DNA from: Platanthera guangdongensis
Taxonomy: Eukaryota > Streptophyta > Magnoliopsida > Asparagales > Orchidaceae
Length of the DNA stretch: 64,000 bases
Assembly: GCA_039583875.1 (NCBI GenBank)
Contig: CM077151.1
Location: 20,046,326 to 20,110,325 of the forward strand
Direction of reading: 5' to 3'
Shown: positions 44,831 to 55,945 of the stretch, piece after piece
Numbering within the stretch: the first letter of the stretch is position 1
Layout of the letters: every line of letters starts with the position of its first letter
Position numbers and translations under genes: made by a program
The notes under the pieces: generated by a model
The model's input: the letters and a program-made list of their open reading frames with translations, nothing else
What the model was told of the DNA's origin: nothing
Databases searched by the model: none

Positions 44831-45755
44831 GTTCAGCCTTAGTTCAAAGATAGGCGATTTAGTTCAGCCTTAGTCCAAATGTTTTGATTTTTTTCCACTT
44901 TCCTTTGTCAAAGCAAGCGTGTTGTGCTCTGCTGATGTTCGGGGTTGCTGAGTACGAATCTGGTGGGTTGTTTCATTCCACATTTGATGATAACAACTTC
45001 CACTGGGTTCGTCTTCCTTATCTAGGAGGAGAGTGTTATTCCACTTTTGATAACACAATCTGACTAGGTTTGGCTCTTCTCCTGTTTATTGGTTCCATTC
45101 CACATTTGATGAGTTCCAATTGAATTTAGAAGAACAGCAACCGTGACATTTCACATAGGAACACAGATACAGCTGCAGTGTCCAGAAGTCCATAACATCA
45201 TTTTCTTGAAAATAGATAATGGATTCTGAGGTAGAACCTAAATACTCTACTCATGCTTACTCATATTGTACTACGTTTATATAAGTAGAACTAGATACTT
45301 GTACATTTTCCAAGGCTGAATTCATTCTAAATGAACTTCTCTGTTGGAAATTACAGGAGCTGCTGCTGATGGAGGAGCACTTGCCGGTTGGGATCCAGAT
45401 GAGGATGACCTACTGGACTCTGATTTCTAGAGTATAAACTGGTTTTTCTTCTGCTTAGAGCACTGTTTTAGCTCTCTTTGCTTTCACTTATTTTGTTTGG
45501 ACTTTTTTGCTCTTTAGTTGGTCATGAGACACTTAGTGTTCTGGTACCTGTGCTGTGATTGTACTTTAGACTTTACTATGATGCTGCTGAGATTTTCTGT
45601 TTATTCTTATGCACGCATACAATTGTTTTACTTAAACGTCCAATATATTTTGACAAGTGTGATGGATACGGTTGTGAGTGCTTCATATTCGGTTGAACAC
45701 TTCACACACCACCCCTTTTTCCGACGTCGGGTTTACCGCGGACATAGGAGGAGAT
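44831..45755 (+). other. Long 3' internal region of the short-LTR copia
   Basis: No pol sequence. ATTCCACATTTGATGA-like motifs recur at 44976, 45036 and 45098. A pyrimidine/AG acceptor-like site near 45354 precedes a short acidic frame ending DPDEDDLLDSDF then TAG (45429). Whether this is expressed is unknown. Confidence 0.5.
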
Positions 45756-45917
45756 TGTTAGTATATTTAATTATATGTCCGCGCGTGTCAGGACCGACTC
45801 GGAACGACCCAACAGGTTACGTGTCACTAGAGTGTAACGACTCTACGCTGGAGATACTATATAAGGCCATTACACACCGATGAGCCTTAGTAGAATATCT
45901 TGAGCGGAGCCACTACA
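45756..45917 (+). repeat. 3' LTR, 162 bp
   Basis: Differs from the 5' LTR by G/A, T/C and C/A. Followed by TGATC. Confidence 0.95.
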
Positions 45918-46099
45918 TGATCACTGTCATAAAAAAAGCTGCACCACCCCCCCGACAGTGTTTTCATCTGATGCTCACTTCTCCAAGCTACAACACTCAG
46001 CTAGATCCTGAAATTTTGATGTGCGCAGATACCAAAGAAGCACAGAGCACCCGAACTCCCACTTGATGAAGCAAACGTAAAGAAAATGAAATCTCGATG

Positions 46100-46967
46100 A
46101 AGATCGTTGTAGAGCCAGAGAGGAAGAACACCTTTTGGAGTTTTGGAGCCCTCTGTTTCCCGGCTGTGTCCAGAGAAGGGCACGGCAGGAAACACGACAG
46201 AGTGACACAAGAGGAAGAACTCCCCCTTGATGTGTAGCCAACAAACTTTCACGTATCATCTTCCGTGGATCTCCTCTGGTGACTCTGAAGAAAACAGCGT
46301 GCGTCTTCTCCTTCCGGTGCGGCCCCGTGGAATTTCGTGGAAGTGGATCTTTCCACCTTCGTCGTGTGATTTCTCCACTCATCCTTGTGGAAGATTTGAA
46401 GGTCTATTGCTTGGTATTGGGTAACAAAAAATATCTACTCTTATGTGATTCCTTTATTAATTAGTTCGAGGTTGCGAGACATCGACTTTTATCCGCGGAT
46501 TTGGAATCCGTCATTTTAAAAATATGACTTTGTCATTTATGTTCTTCAATTTCATTAATCGAATCCGGATCGGGTATATCGTTTTTGCTTGATCCAAATA
46601 TTGACAAATAGCCCTTATTAGATCTTTAAAGGATTGACGAACCTTAATGTTATATTCGGATTTTTTGGGGAGCGAACAAGACTAATTTTGGATCGTACTT
46701 TGGAGTTAAGCTCTTCTCGGATTGTGGTTGCGACATTGCGTTATACACGACAAATATTGGAGCGGTTAGGAGTCATAATTTTAGGTGTTGTGAATGTTGT
46801 GGTATTGTTTGGCTAACAAGGATTACGCGTGTTAAATTAATCCCATGTGTTAAAAACCTCCATTAAGAACTAAACCATTTGATTGTGCGAACGTAGAATT
46901 GGAACGTGAGAGAACAATTCAGTATCGTTTGTCCGTTGCGGTTCATCAGGAGACGTAGCCTGCATCA
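46100..46967 (+). repeat. Gypsy-type LTR 3' part
   Basis: Ends GCCTGCATCA as the LTR at 2020 does, and shares the block TTGGGTAACRAAAAATWTCTACTC with about 1563. A primer site follows. The left limit is unclear. 45923-46100 shows nothing recognisable. Confidence 0.55.
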
Positions 46968-46970
46968 ATT

Positions 46971-46983
46971 TGGTATCAAAGCG
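46971..46983 (+). other. Primer binding site-like sequence
   Basis: TGGTATCAAAGCG, one or two mismatches from the tRNA-Met complement, three bases after the LTR end. Confidence 0.65.
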
Positions 46984-48060
46984 ATGTTCACGTCAATTTC
47001 CTAATTGGCACCCTCCCCATTTTATTAGGACATCGACACGCATTTGTCCTGCACGTTTATTTGTAAAAATAAATTACAAAAAAAATTTCTTCTGGTCTGC
47101 CAATAGCGGCCTAAATTTTTATTTTACTGCAAAACAAATTCAAAAAAAATTATTTAATAATCTTCTATTTATTTTTAGTAAGAAAATACAAATATGGGTG
47201 CAGCCAACACCTACTCTCTCAAACCTCAACCCTCGACTAGACGCGAAGGACCTAAGACTGACCCAAAGACTCAGCAGGGAGGTCCCACCTCACACCCGAA
47301 AAATCTCTGAGAGCTTCCCCTCCAAAGCCAAAAGCTGGGCTAGGAGCTCCTCAGAAAGCACTGGAAGTTGGAAGATAATGAAAGTCTGCCTTCTAAGGAG
47401 CCCTTATGGGTCTATTTATAGACTTTGCTGACTTGAGATTACTGAAATACCCTTGGTTGATTTGCCAATAGCCAAATCCCGCGGTTTATCCTGAGGGTAT
47501 AGGGGTAATTTCGCCTGAGGGCAATTAGGTCATTTCAACCAAGGCCCTGGGCCCCACTCGGCGAGAGCTCTGAGCCGAGAGCCTTCTGTCCAGAGCCCAG
47601 CGTGAGCGTTCTCGCCTGTTCATAGGCGGGAGCTCCTTTGAATTGGAGCTTAGCGCAAGCGCAAGCGCAAGCGTTGGCTGCGTTCGACGATTTGGCTGCG
47701 CCCGACGATCGGGGTTCGACGATCATCGAGCGCGGGGCGCTTTGTAGGCGAGGGAGCCTGGCTCTAGCGCAAGCGTTCCCGCCAGCTTGGGCGAGATCTT
47801 CTTTAGGCGAGAACTCCTCTAACTAGTCTAATTGTGACTGTTGGTGCCTCTTGGTCTGACTCAGCGAATATGGGGTTGTACAGTGATCATGTGCGCGGCC
47901 AAACCCATGATCCCACTCCTCTTGGGTGGAGATCATGGGGGGTGTGGCTATGTGCACACCTTGCTCATTATAAATGGGGGTCATCCCCATCACTTACTTT
48001 CAGTGCAATTTATGTTTGCTTGATTTACTCGCCATCCTAATATGAAAAGCAATAATATAT
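46984..48060 (-). repeat. LTR-like debris
   Basis: After about 200 bp of AT-rich sequence comes a stretch whose minus strand carries a TATA-type motif (TCTATAAATAGACC, near 47410-47425). A GC-rich part contains GCGCAAGCGCAAGC repeats near 47650. This looks like an LTR in minus orientation, but no second copy or ends were found. Confidence 0.35.
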
Positions 48061-49300
48061 TTAATTATATATATAATTTATAAAGTTTTGTTGCAGGTCT
48101 CCCGATCTTTCCCCGATCCGGAGAAATCAGACGCTTTTTACGTGGAAAATTCGGAACGGGTGAAAACAACGTGACTGGAACTGTGCCGAGCCAAAATCCA
48201 CTAGCTTCTCGGAGTTTTACAGAGTTTGGTTTGATCTCGGAGGGCGACAAACCGCTACTCTGTTACACGCGTAAAAAAATGAGGAAAAATAGCTAAGTCC
48301 TTCGAGCCTCGATGGACGTGCTCCCATCGTTAAATGTTGCTGAGGTCGCGGAACCTGTATGAGGGCGTTTCGGCTGGAAAATTCTCTAAGTTCATGGAGC
48401 TTCAGGAGGGAGCGCTCCCGTCGATGCGAAGTCATGATGGGAGCGCTCTCACAGTACCAGTTGATGTGACTTGGGGCATGTTGACGCCTTGGTGCAAAGA
48501 AGAGAGTGAAGAGAATTCATGAGCGGAGAATCAACCTAAGTTCACGATCTTGTCGGAAACCTCAGAGCACTCTCCTGCTTGTTCTCAAATGAAGGCCGAA
48601 AGCCTATTTATATTTTTCTTGAGGGTCATGAAGGTAATTGTGTCGGAGAGTGATTTATGCCGGCGAATGTCTTCGCTCCGTTTCAATCACCTGGATCACC
48701 ATTTTTGCTGAAATGATGGGAGTGCTCCCCGAGCAGTTCGTGCGGCCCGGGCAAGGTGCCCGAGGCGGCGACAGTGGCCGGTGGTGAAGGGTGCGGTCGG
48801 AGACGGGGGGGGGGGGGGGGGGGTGCGCGACCGCGCGGGGTGGCGACCTTGAGGCCGCGTGGGGGCGCGGCGCCGCGGCCCGCATGGGCTGGCCGCGTCC
48901 GACCTACGCGGGGCGTGTCTGCGCGCGGCGGTGGCGGCGCGCGCCCGCGCACAGGCTGAGCGCGCTTGCGCGGCCCTATCGTGAACGTGCGCAGGTTCGG
49001 TTTATCCTTTGCGTGCTCCCCGGGCTTGCGGTTTATTCGCATAATCGGTCCGGTCGAGCCCATGAGTACTTGGTCCGAGTCTTGTTGGTTCGACTTAGAA
49101 ATTTCAAGAGCAACCCCATCAAATTTATATCTTTTTGTGCTCACATATTTTGTATTTTGATATGCATGACAAAAATTTATTCTCTATACATTTTGTGCTT
49201 TGTATTTTGGGTATGCTGCTGCTCAATTGATGATGAATCGCCAAAAAATTTTATAGTTAAGCGTGTTCTGATGAGAGTGATTTCAAGATGGGTTTCCTTC
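48061..49300 (-). repeat. LTR-like debris with a poly(G) run
   Basis: The repeated motif GGAGCGCTCCCGTCGATG (and variants) and a minus-strand TATA-type motif (ATATAAATAGGC near 48605-48620) suggest another LTR. A run of 19 G lies at 48805-48823. The GC-rich frames at 48750-49000 are low-complexity shadows. Confidence 0.35.
48805..48823. repeat. Poly(G) run of 19
   Basis: Nineteen consecutive G in a GC-rich stretch. Confidence 0.9.
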
Positions 49301-50027
49301 TGAGAATTTCCTATAGGGGCGCTGAACTAGATCACTTTTCATTGAAGGAAGGACTGTGACCTCCAACAACCCGCCCGTGGATGAAAAATGTGATGAGGTG
49401 GATGATCTGCAGACCTGCGAGACTGAACCTTTTCAAGCTGAATACTGGAGTGCCAACAATCATCCTTTCGAGATATGTGCCATGGCGTAGCATTGGCGGT
49501 CATAAATACCGTAGTTTTAAATCATCATTCGCATTCTCCTGACCTCATCAAACATTCATTCCACTTTTACGCTCAAAATACGTTTTGGTTCAATATAATA
49601 CATATTTATGAAATATTTTGAGGATGAGATTGTAATATTTTTAATTATATGAGTCTGCATGCACATCAGAAAAGGATGAGAGAGAATGTTAGGATAAGAC
49701 CATAAGAATGAGTATTGAGTTGTGTGGAAATTAAAAATATAAAGTTTCGTGCCTCGCCGCATTCAAAAAACCGTCAAACCGGATCATTAGATTGGATCCA
49801 CCGGTTCAAACAAGGAATAAAGCCGTCGAAACCGTCACCCACGAGGGCCACGAGGCAATGCTGCCCCCGTCCGGCGTCAAATGTAAATCAATTATTCCGA
49901 AGGGGAGTCAGCCAGATCCAAGCACACAATTTCAAAGTCTTTAGATTTATTTTGTATTGTTGAGGGTATCATGGGGGTGATTTGCACACATCTTATAGGA
50001 AATCCAACGGCGTAGATTACTTTCATC
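49301..50027. other. Upstream region of the host gene
   Basis: Mostly AT-rich. A frame of about 50 codons ending at 49490 (SNNPPVDEKCDEVDD ... HPFEICAMA) looks protein-like but has no start or recognised family. No TE ends found. Confidence 0.4.
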
Positions 50028-50210
50028 ATATATAGTGTATTGAGATATTTTTCCTACAATCTCTCCGCCGTGACCGTCACCCTCCTCGCGCAGGATCCCT
50101 CACTTGACCGGAAATGACCTCGTCCTCGTCCTCGCCCTTGGCGAGGCGCAAAATTAGTAACTGAAGCGGCAAGGGCAGAGGACCGCGGAGGGAGACTTCA
50201 CTGTGTGCGT

Positions 50211-50252
<42 letters not shown>

Positions 50253-50263
50253 CAGAGGGAGCG
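50028..50263 (+). promoter_or_regulatory. Putative core promoter and 5' UTR with (GA)n tract
   Basis: A TATA-like CATATATAGTG lies near 50028. It is followed by a C/T-rich stretch and an uninterrupted GA tract at 50214-50249, ending 15 bp before the ATG. GA/CT tracts in 5' UTRs are common in plant genes and can bind BBR/BPC proteins. The transcription start is inferred, not seen. Confidence 0.45.
50214..50249. repeat. (GA)n microsatellite in the 5' UTR
   Basis: About 18 GA units. Confidence 0.95.
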
Positions 50264-51110
50264 ATGGTGTTCAAGGGGAGATTCTTCTCCTCAAAGAAGA
50301 CTTCGGGCTCCTCCAGCCCCGATGGGAGCTCGAGCAGTCCCCGAACGCCGAACTCGGCGTCCCCTTCCAAATCCGAGAAGAAGAAAGTCCGATCATCAAG
50401 AGAAGACCCTCCGATCTCCGCCGGCGTCGGCAAAGAGGCGACGAAGATGCAGCAACAGCAACTGAAGAAGAAGGGAAAGGAGAAGGAAAAGGAGAAGGAA
50501 AAGGTGAGGGAGAGGGAGAGGGAGAAGGAAATGGAGAGGGAGAGGGAGAGGGAAAGGGAGAAGGAAATGGAGAGGGAGAGGGAGAGGGAGAAGGAAATGG
50601 AGAGGGAGAGGGAGAAAGAGAGGGAGATGCAGAGGCAAAAAGATAAGGAGAAGGAGAAGCATAAGATCAAGGAGAAGGAGAAGGAGAGGGATCAGAAGGG
50701 AAAGGAGGTTGCCAAGCCCTCGGTTCCCATCACCACTGCTTCGGCCCCTGCGAAGATTTTGAGAGGCACGGGGACGAAGGAGGTGGGAGCGTCAGCAGGG
50801 TCCTTCGTGTCCCCGATGCTGTCCTCCCACGGGTTGGATCGCATCAAGACAAGATCCGGGCCATTGCCGCATGAGACGTTTCGGGAGAACAGGGTCTCTG
50901 GAATTGGAAGCAGCAACCTGAGTAGGGGAGGTGCTTGCTCCACTTCTTCCTCATCAGCCTCTTCTGTTTCTGTTGGGAGTAGCATTCTCAAGAAGAAGGA
51001 TTCACAAGGGTTGGAGAAGGTTCTGGAGTCTCGTGTCAGCTCATGGGCTGATCAAAGGATGAATCAGTTTGATCAAGTTCTTCGGAATGCAGCAGCATTG
51101 GAGACTACGG
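50264..51110 (+). CDS. First exon of a host gene, probably IRE/IREH1-like AGC kinase N terminus
   Basis: 282 codons plus one base, from the ATG at 50264 to a GT splice donor at 51111 (CGG/GTATGC). The in-frame extension back to 50213 reads through the GA repeat and is discounted. The start MVFKGRFFSSKK with a Ser/Pro-rich stretch (SPDGSSSSPRTPNS) and the motif LDRIKTRSGPLPHE followed by NLSRG recall the N terminus of plant IRE/IREH1-type serine/threonine kinases. Those proteins carry their kinase domain more than 600 residues further on. Residues about 75-160 are a Lys/Glu/Arg-repeat helix, probably coiled coil or disordered. The region SRVSSWADQRMNQFDQVLRNAAAL looks helical. No kinase motif is visible, and no second exon was found downstream in this window. 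The rest may lie beyond long introns or be lost. The family call is from memory and tentative; the exon call is firmer. Confidence 0.55.
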
Positions 51111-51737
51111 GTATGCTTTTTCTCCATGCACCTATTGATTTTTCATTGCGTTAACTGCAGCTATAGGTTTTGTTAACTGTCATAAGTAGTACCCTTTTTT
51201 TGACATATGGGAACTTATTGTGTTACTGTTTATGTTTATCTATGAAGAAAATTGATAGTATTACTTGCAACCAGTAGCCACTATTGAAACAGCCCAGTAC
51301 GGTACTGATTTTAATGTTCTACTAAGGCTCGTTTGGCGCGGCTTATTTGCTTTGGTGAGTTTGGTCAAAAGCCCCATTATCATAGAATGTATGTTTGGAA
51401 GGACAAAGGTTATGATCACTACCAAGAAAAGAAAATAAACTAGTTTTGAGCATAAAATGCATGAATTTATTTAGGTGAGGTTGGGCACGAATGACGGTTC
51501 ATGACCACCGCATTCACGACCGCCACTACCGCGCCAAACGAAGCCTAAATGTTTAAGTCCCGGCGATGATGAATAGTTTGTTACAATTAGCTGTAAATCT
51601 TATCAGGCATACTTGAATTTTTTATTTTCTTTCTCACTGCAAATTTGATTTCTTTATAACTTCAACGATCAAGTCATACTATTTTTTTATTTTTTGTTTT
51701 AATATGTTCTTAGTATTTGCTTTAAAGACGTGCTACA
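51111..51737 (+). other. Presumed first intron, start
   Basis: AT- and T-rich sequence with no coding support. It runs into retroelement fragments. At 51326-51560 the short blocks TTTGGCGCGG and GCGCCAAACGAAGCC look like eroded MITE ends in inverted orientation. Confidence 0.4.
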
Positions 51738-52091
51738 AATTCAAGACATGCCACACAACTCGGCTAGAAGATATAGTTGTTTTTTTGTCCCAACAAACTT
51801 GTAATATTGATCTAAATTAGTAAGTATGTTCAGAGGAGCGTGACCAAGACGTCGATGCCAATCAACAGAGCTAATAAAGGACAACACCGTTGGAGGAGAG
51901 GGGTCAAGGATATAGATACTATTCGACAGATGCCCTTTTCCGATGAGATACTGTGTCTTGCGATCATGCACAACACACGAGTTGTAAGAAAAAATTACAT
52001 CACAATCAAGATCAGTAGTGAGACGACTAATAAAGAATGCGAATGATGATTTAAAACTCGGTGGATTAGGGTTGTGATTCAGTATGAGCAA
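51738..52091 (-). pseudogene. Copia protease/pre-integrase fragment
   Basis: The minus-strand frame contains VVHDRKTQYLIGKGHLSN, SIYILDPSPP and DWHRRLGHAPLNILTNL. This is the end of a copia protease and the GAG-pre-integrase domain (H-x3-GH pattern). No integrase core follows. It abuts the next fragment, with which it is fused. Confidence 0.75.
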
Positions 52092-52446
52092 GTGGGAACA
52101 CTATTTCAGTCGGGATGGGGGGATGAGGAGGAAGCTCTTTTTCCTGGAGTAGTGGCTCAGGATGAAACTCCTCGTCGGAAGGGAGTGCTACAGTGAGGAC
52201 AACTGGGGACAAGGTACTCGTGGGGGAAATGACAAGACTAGAAAGAGGACTATTAGCAGTCCGAAGACCGGTTTTCACTAGTTGATACACAGTTGGGAGG
52301 TAATTAGAAAAAACGTATCGCTTGTGCATTGTTACTTCAAGGCTGTGAACAACGGTGCACAACCCATTCGGATTCTGCTTGAAGTCTGCAGTGACGAACT
52401 CAACGTTTTTCAATAAGATTTTAATGCGCTCGTCAATATTCTCCAT
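52066..52446 (-). pseudogene. Unknown retroelement ORF, family member 1
   Basis: 127 codons from the ATG ending at 52446 (MENIDERIKILLKNVE). The protein has a predicted helical start, then a Ser/Thr-rich part, then PSDEEFHPEPLLQEKELPPH and IPTEIVFPLAHTES. It is clearly homologous to the plus-strand frame at 58985-59471 (MESFEERMKALIKNIEN ... IPTEIVSALVHTDS), which sits inside a gypsy element. I know no named domain for it. It is probably an element-specific gag-like or accessory ORF. Confidence 0.6.
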
Positions 52447-53594
52447 TTTTTTCTCTTTTAAGACTATTTTTAAACCTTAAAACACATAAAACTTAATTCT
52501 TTTTTAAAGTAAAACTTTTTTAAACCATCAGATTGTCGAATTCACGATAAGAGTGAATCCTACCTCCCTTTTAGACCAAACAGATGTATTCCTAAATTGA
52601 CAGATTAATTTTAAAAGATAAAAGCGTGATCCCTTTTAAATATGGCGGTGCTAGTAAGACGCCCACGCATAATATCTTGCGACCATCAACCGAGGAATAA
52701 CTTGACATGTGTAAATGCTGAACATTCGCACGCAACCCGCATTATGAAATAAATCCTCCACAAGCATGCAATCCGAGAAATAAAAAAAGACAAACAAGAT
52801 TTCAAATTAACGACAAATAGAAAAAAGATGATATTAGGGCAAGCTCTGATTTTTAAAAGATCAACTAAAATCAAACATAAAATTATAAAAATAAATGTGG
52901 TGCAAATGGAGATAAAGGAGTGTACCATAACCGCAGTGGTCTACTGATCCACCAAAGACTGGCGGAGCAGTGGTCGACGGATCCACCGAAGACTGACGGA
53001 GCAATAAGATTTTAATGCGCTCGTCAATATTCTCCATTTTTTTTCTCTTTTAAGACTATTTTTAAACCTTAAAACACATAAAACTTAATTCTTTTTTAAA
53101 GTAAAACTTTTTTAAACCATCAGATTGTCGAATTCACGATAAGAGTGAATCCTACCTCCCTTTTAGACCAAACAGATGTATTCCTAAATTGACAGATTAA
53201 TTTTAAAAGATAAAAGCGTGATCCCTTTTAAATATGGCGGTGCTAGTAAGACGCCCACGCATAATATCTTGCGACCATCAACCGAGGAATAACTTGACAT
53301 GTGTAAATGCTGAACATTCGCACGCAACCCGCATTATGAAATAAATCCTCCACATGCATGCAATCCGAGAAATAAAAAAAGACAAACAAGATTTCAAATT
53401 AACGACAAATAGAAAAAAGATGATATTAGGGCAAGCTCTGATTTTTAAAAGATCAACTAAAATCAAACATAAAATTATAAAAATAAATGTGGTGCAAATG
53501 GAGATAAAGGAGTGTACCATAACCGCAGTGGTCTACTGATCCACCAAAGACTGGCGGAGCAGTGGTCGACGGATCCACCGAAGACTGACGGAGC
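52411..53594. repeat. 592-bp tandem duplication
   Basis: Copy 1 is 52411-53002 and copy 2 is 53003-53594. They are almost identical (one clear change near 53355, where CACAAGCATG becomes CACATGCATG). The duplication starts inside the first codons of the minus-strand unknown ORF and covers its upstream region. Short internal repeats of GATCCACC...AAGACTGRCGGAGCA mark the join. Confidence 0.92.
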
Positions 53595-55396
53595 AGTGGT
53601 TGTTGGAACCCTAGGTGGACTCTAACTGCGGCGACGAGACAGGAGGAGTCGGGCGACGTTAATCGGTTGGAAGCTCGACAGAACCGAGTTACGCTGGAGA
53701 GGGAAAGTCAGAGGGAAAGTCGGGGTTTGACTATTGGGAAGCAAAGAATTGAGTTCTCTGTTCGCTAATTTTTGTCCTAGCTGCCCCCTTTGGATCGGGG
53801 CTGGGTTTTATAACATCAGTCTAAAATCTAATAAAAAGAATATTCTAAATAAGATGGGTAGCTGTTTTCAAAAGGCTGGAATTAAATGGTTAGCTAAATA
53901 TGAGGGTTTTAATGGCAATAAAGGAGAAGATAATGACACTTCAAGTTTCAACACGATCGTTTGCTTAGCTGTACTACTAAAACAGAGAAGAGTTTCCTTT
54001 GTTTTTGATGCACTAATTAAATAAATAGAGGGGAGTTCAAAGTGGTCTTTGATTGGTATGCCTCTATTACCTTTATTTACCTTTATTTAATACTCTTTGT
54101 TAGTTAGGAATTTTCAAAATTAATTTTAATTGCAAAATTTCAAAATATTTATATTTACTATAATTTCTAAAATTAAAATTAAATGTGCACATAAAAACTT
54201 TAAAATTTCAGAGTTGACCTAGGTATCATACTACCTAATTTGACGGACCTTTTTATTCAGGGTCTTATTGTTCAGTCACGCCAATAAGCCTTGCAAACAA
54301 ACACAAGTTTAAATGAGCATGAGTAACTAACACGATAAGGATGCACACAACACATACTCAAATAAAACAATATGCGTGAAGACGTGCACGACACTAATAA
54401 CAATGCGCAAAATAAAAGTAAATTATGATGTTACTCGGGTTGCATCAAGAACTCAATAGCTAAGTGAAGTTTATAGAAAATCAAGTGTTTAGATCACTTT
54501 CGCCGTTTCTTCACTGGTTGAAGGAGTTTTGTGGTTCCTCATTTTATTTTTCATCTCATATGGTTTGCATTTATGGTCAATCATTGTTTTATGGATTTTT
54601 TTCAGCTATGCAAATGAAACAATTTTTTTTTTCAAGTTTGAACATGCCATTTTTATTGACCCTTTCGCCAAAAAAAGTTATGTGCCCTAAGGTCATATGA
54701 TGAATAATAGTTCTTTTGTAAATAATTATGTGATGTGTTTGCATTAACTTTAAGCATTCAATAATCTGGCTGAGTAATGCTTTGGTTATTAGGACATTAG
54801 ATGAATGGAGAAATAAGTTTTGCCAATACTTATGAAAAAAATGAGATAGTCAAGCTCATCTTAATTATAGAAATCAAACAATTGAGTTAAATAAATTCGC
54901 AAAAGAGTTATAAAACACACGCATCAAAAAGTTAAAAGTTAATTTTAGAGAATCAATTTGGTTTTATGATAGAAATATTTTCTATTAAAGTAAATTTGTG
55001 TTAAGACTATTAATAAAAAAGTATAGAGAAAATAGATTGATATGATTTTTTATTGATCTTTAGATGACAAGGGTTGTGTTAGGTGGGCGATCAACGTAAA
55101 ATTTTGTCACCCTTATGAATATGAATTATTTGAGAAATTGTGTAAAGTTAGGCTGTTCCCCATAAAGAACACGTCGTATGATCCGAATGCGACGTCTTGA
55201 CAATGACCGCTATATTTCCAAGACTTGAGTGTAGTGTTAAATATGCAAAGTTCTCATCGTATGGTCCGAATGTGACATTTTGACATGAACCACTGATCTC
55301 CAAGAGGACTTATGTGTCATTTTAAATAGACAAAAGTCCTCACATATTAGATGTCATAGGAAAGTATACCGTAGAATTTGTGACTGACTTAGATTT
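53595..55396. other. AT-rich spacer without recognised genes
   Basis: No domain recognised in any frame. A degenerate repeat of about 85 bp appears at 55170-55330 (CGTATGATCCGAATGCGAC and CGTATGGTCCGAATGTGAC). The stretch may be intronic. Confidence 0.4.
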
Positions 55397-55945
55397 GTAA
55401 GTTGGAATATAGGTACGCTAACAAGAAAAACAATGAAAGTAGTGGATATAATAATTAGGAGAAGAGTTAATATCTTATGTCTGAAAGAGACTATATGAGT
55501 GTGTGAGAAAGTTAAATCTTTAAACAATTTAGGTTTTAATTATGGCACGCTGAAAAAAATAAAATAAACAATGAAGTAAGTATTATTGTGGATACTACTT
55601 GTAGGGATGAAGTTGTTGGGATAAGTAAAAATATGATAAATTTTTAGCTCTTAAATTGGTCATGGGGAAGAAAATTATTAATATGATAAGTGCTTGTGCA
55701 CCACAAGTAAGATTAAGTGAAACTATTAAAGTGCAATTTTGGGAAAACTTATATGTTAGTAAGGGAAATTCCACAAAAAAAGAAGATTTTCATGAGAGGA
55801 GACTTAAATAGACATATATGGATGGAAAATATTGATTATACGCAGTTCATGAAGGATTTGGGTATGAAAAAAGAAATGAAAAAAGAAAAATCATTTTAGA
55901 CTTTGCCATAATACATGTGCTAATTGTAGATTCTTTTCATTACAG
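55397..55945 (+). pseudogene. LINE (L1-type) AP-endonuclease remnant
   Basis: In shifting frames the plus strand reads WNIGTLTRKTMKVVDIIIRR then RVNILCLKET, later FWENLYMLVREIPQKK and FMRGDLNRHIW, and ILDFAIIHVLIVDSF. These follow the order of the AP-like endonuclease domain of plant LINEs (RVNILCLQETKW, GGDLNGH, LDFA). Many stops and frameshifts are present. No reverse transcriptase or poly(A) tail is seen. Part of it (55439-55701) recurs at 63751-64000. Confidence 0.7.

Larger units (their letters stand above)
39803..45917 (+). mobile_element. Full-length Ty1/copia with 162-bp LTRs
   Basis: LTRs 39803-39964 and 45756-45917 are both 162 bp and differ at three positions. TGATC flanks the element (39798-39802 and 45918-45922). 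A purine tract (AGGAGGAGA) precedes the 3' LTR. The sequence after the 5' LTR (TTCTCAAGATAG) does not match a tRNA 3' end as the other elements here do, so the primer is unknown. The interior encodes a complete gag-pol in one frame with three stops, then about 925 bp before the 3' LTR. Confidence 0.95.

Noticed and set aside
48756..49303. GC-rich frames of 67-170 codons
   Set aside because: Composition driven by a poly(G) run and CGCG-rich sequence; overlapping frames on both strands; no domain.
49340..49490. Protein-like frame ending HPFEICAMA
   Set aside because: About 50 codons with no start codon or recognised family and only a weak acceptor upstream; kept as a note in the upstream region but not called a gene.
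50077..50670. Minus-strand Ser/Leu/Phe-rich frame of 197 codons
   Set aside because: Complement of the GA and GAGAAG repeats in the 5' UTR and first exon of the plus-strand gene.
54464..54700. 78-codon hydrophobic frame
   Set aside because: No homology, AT-rich context, no supporting signals.
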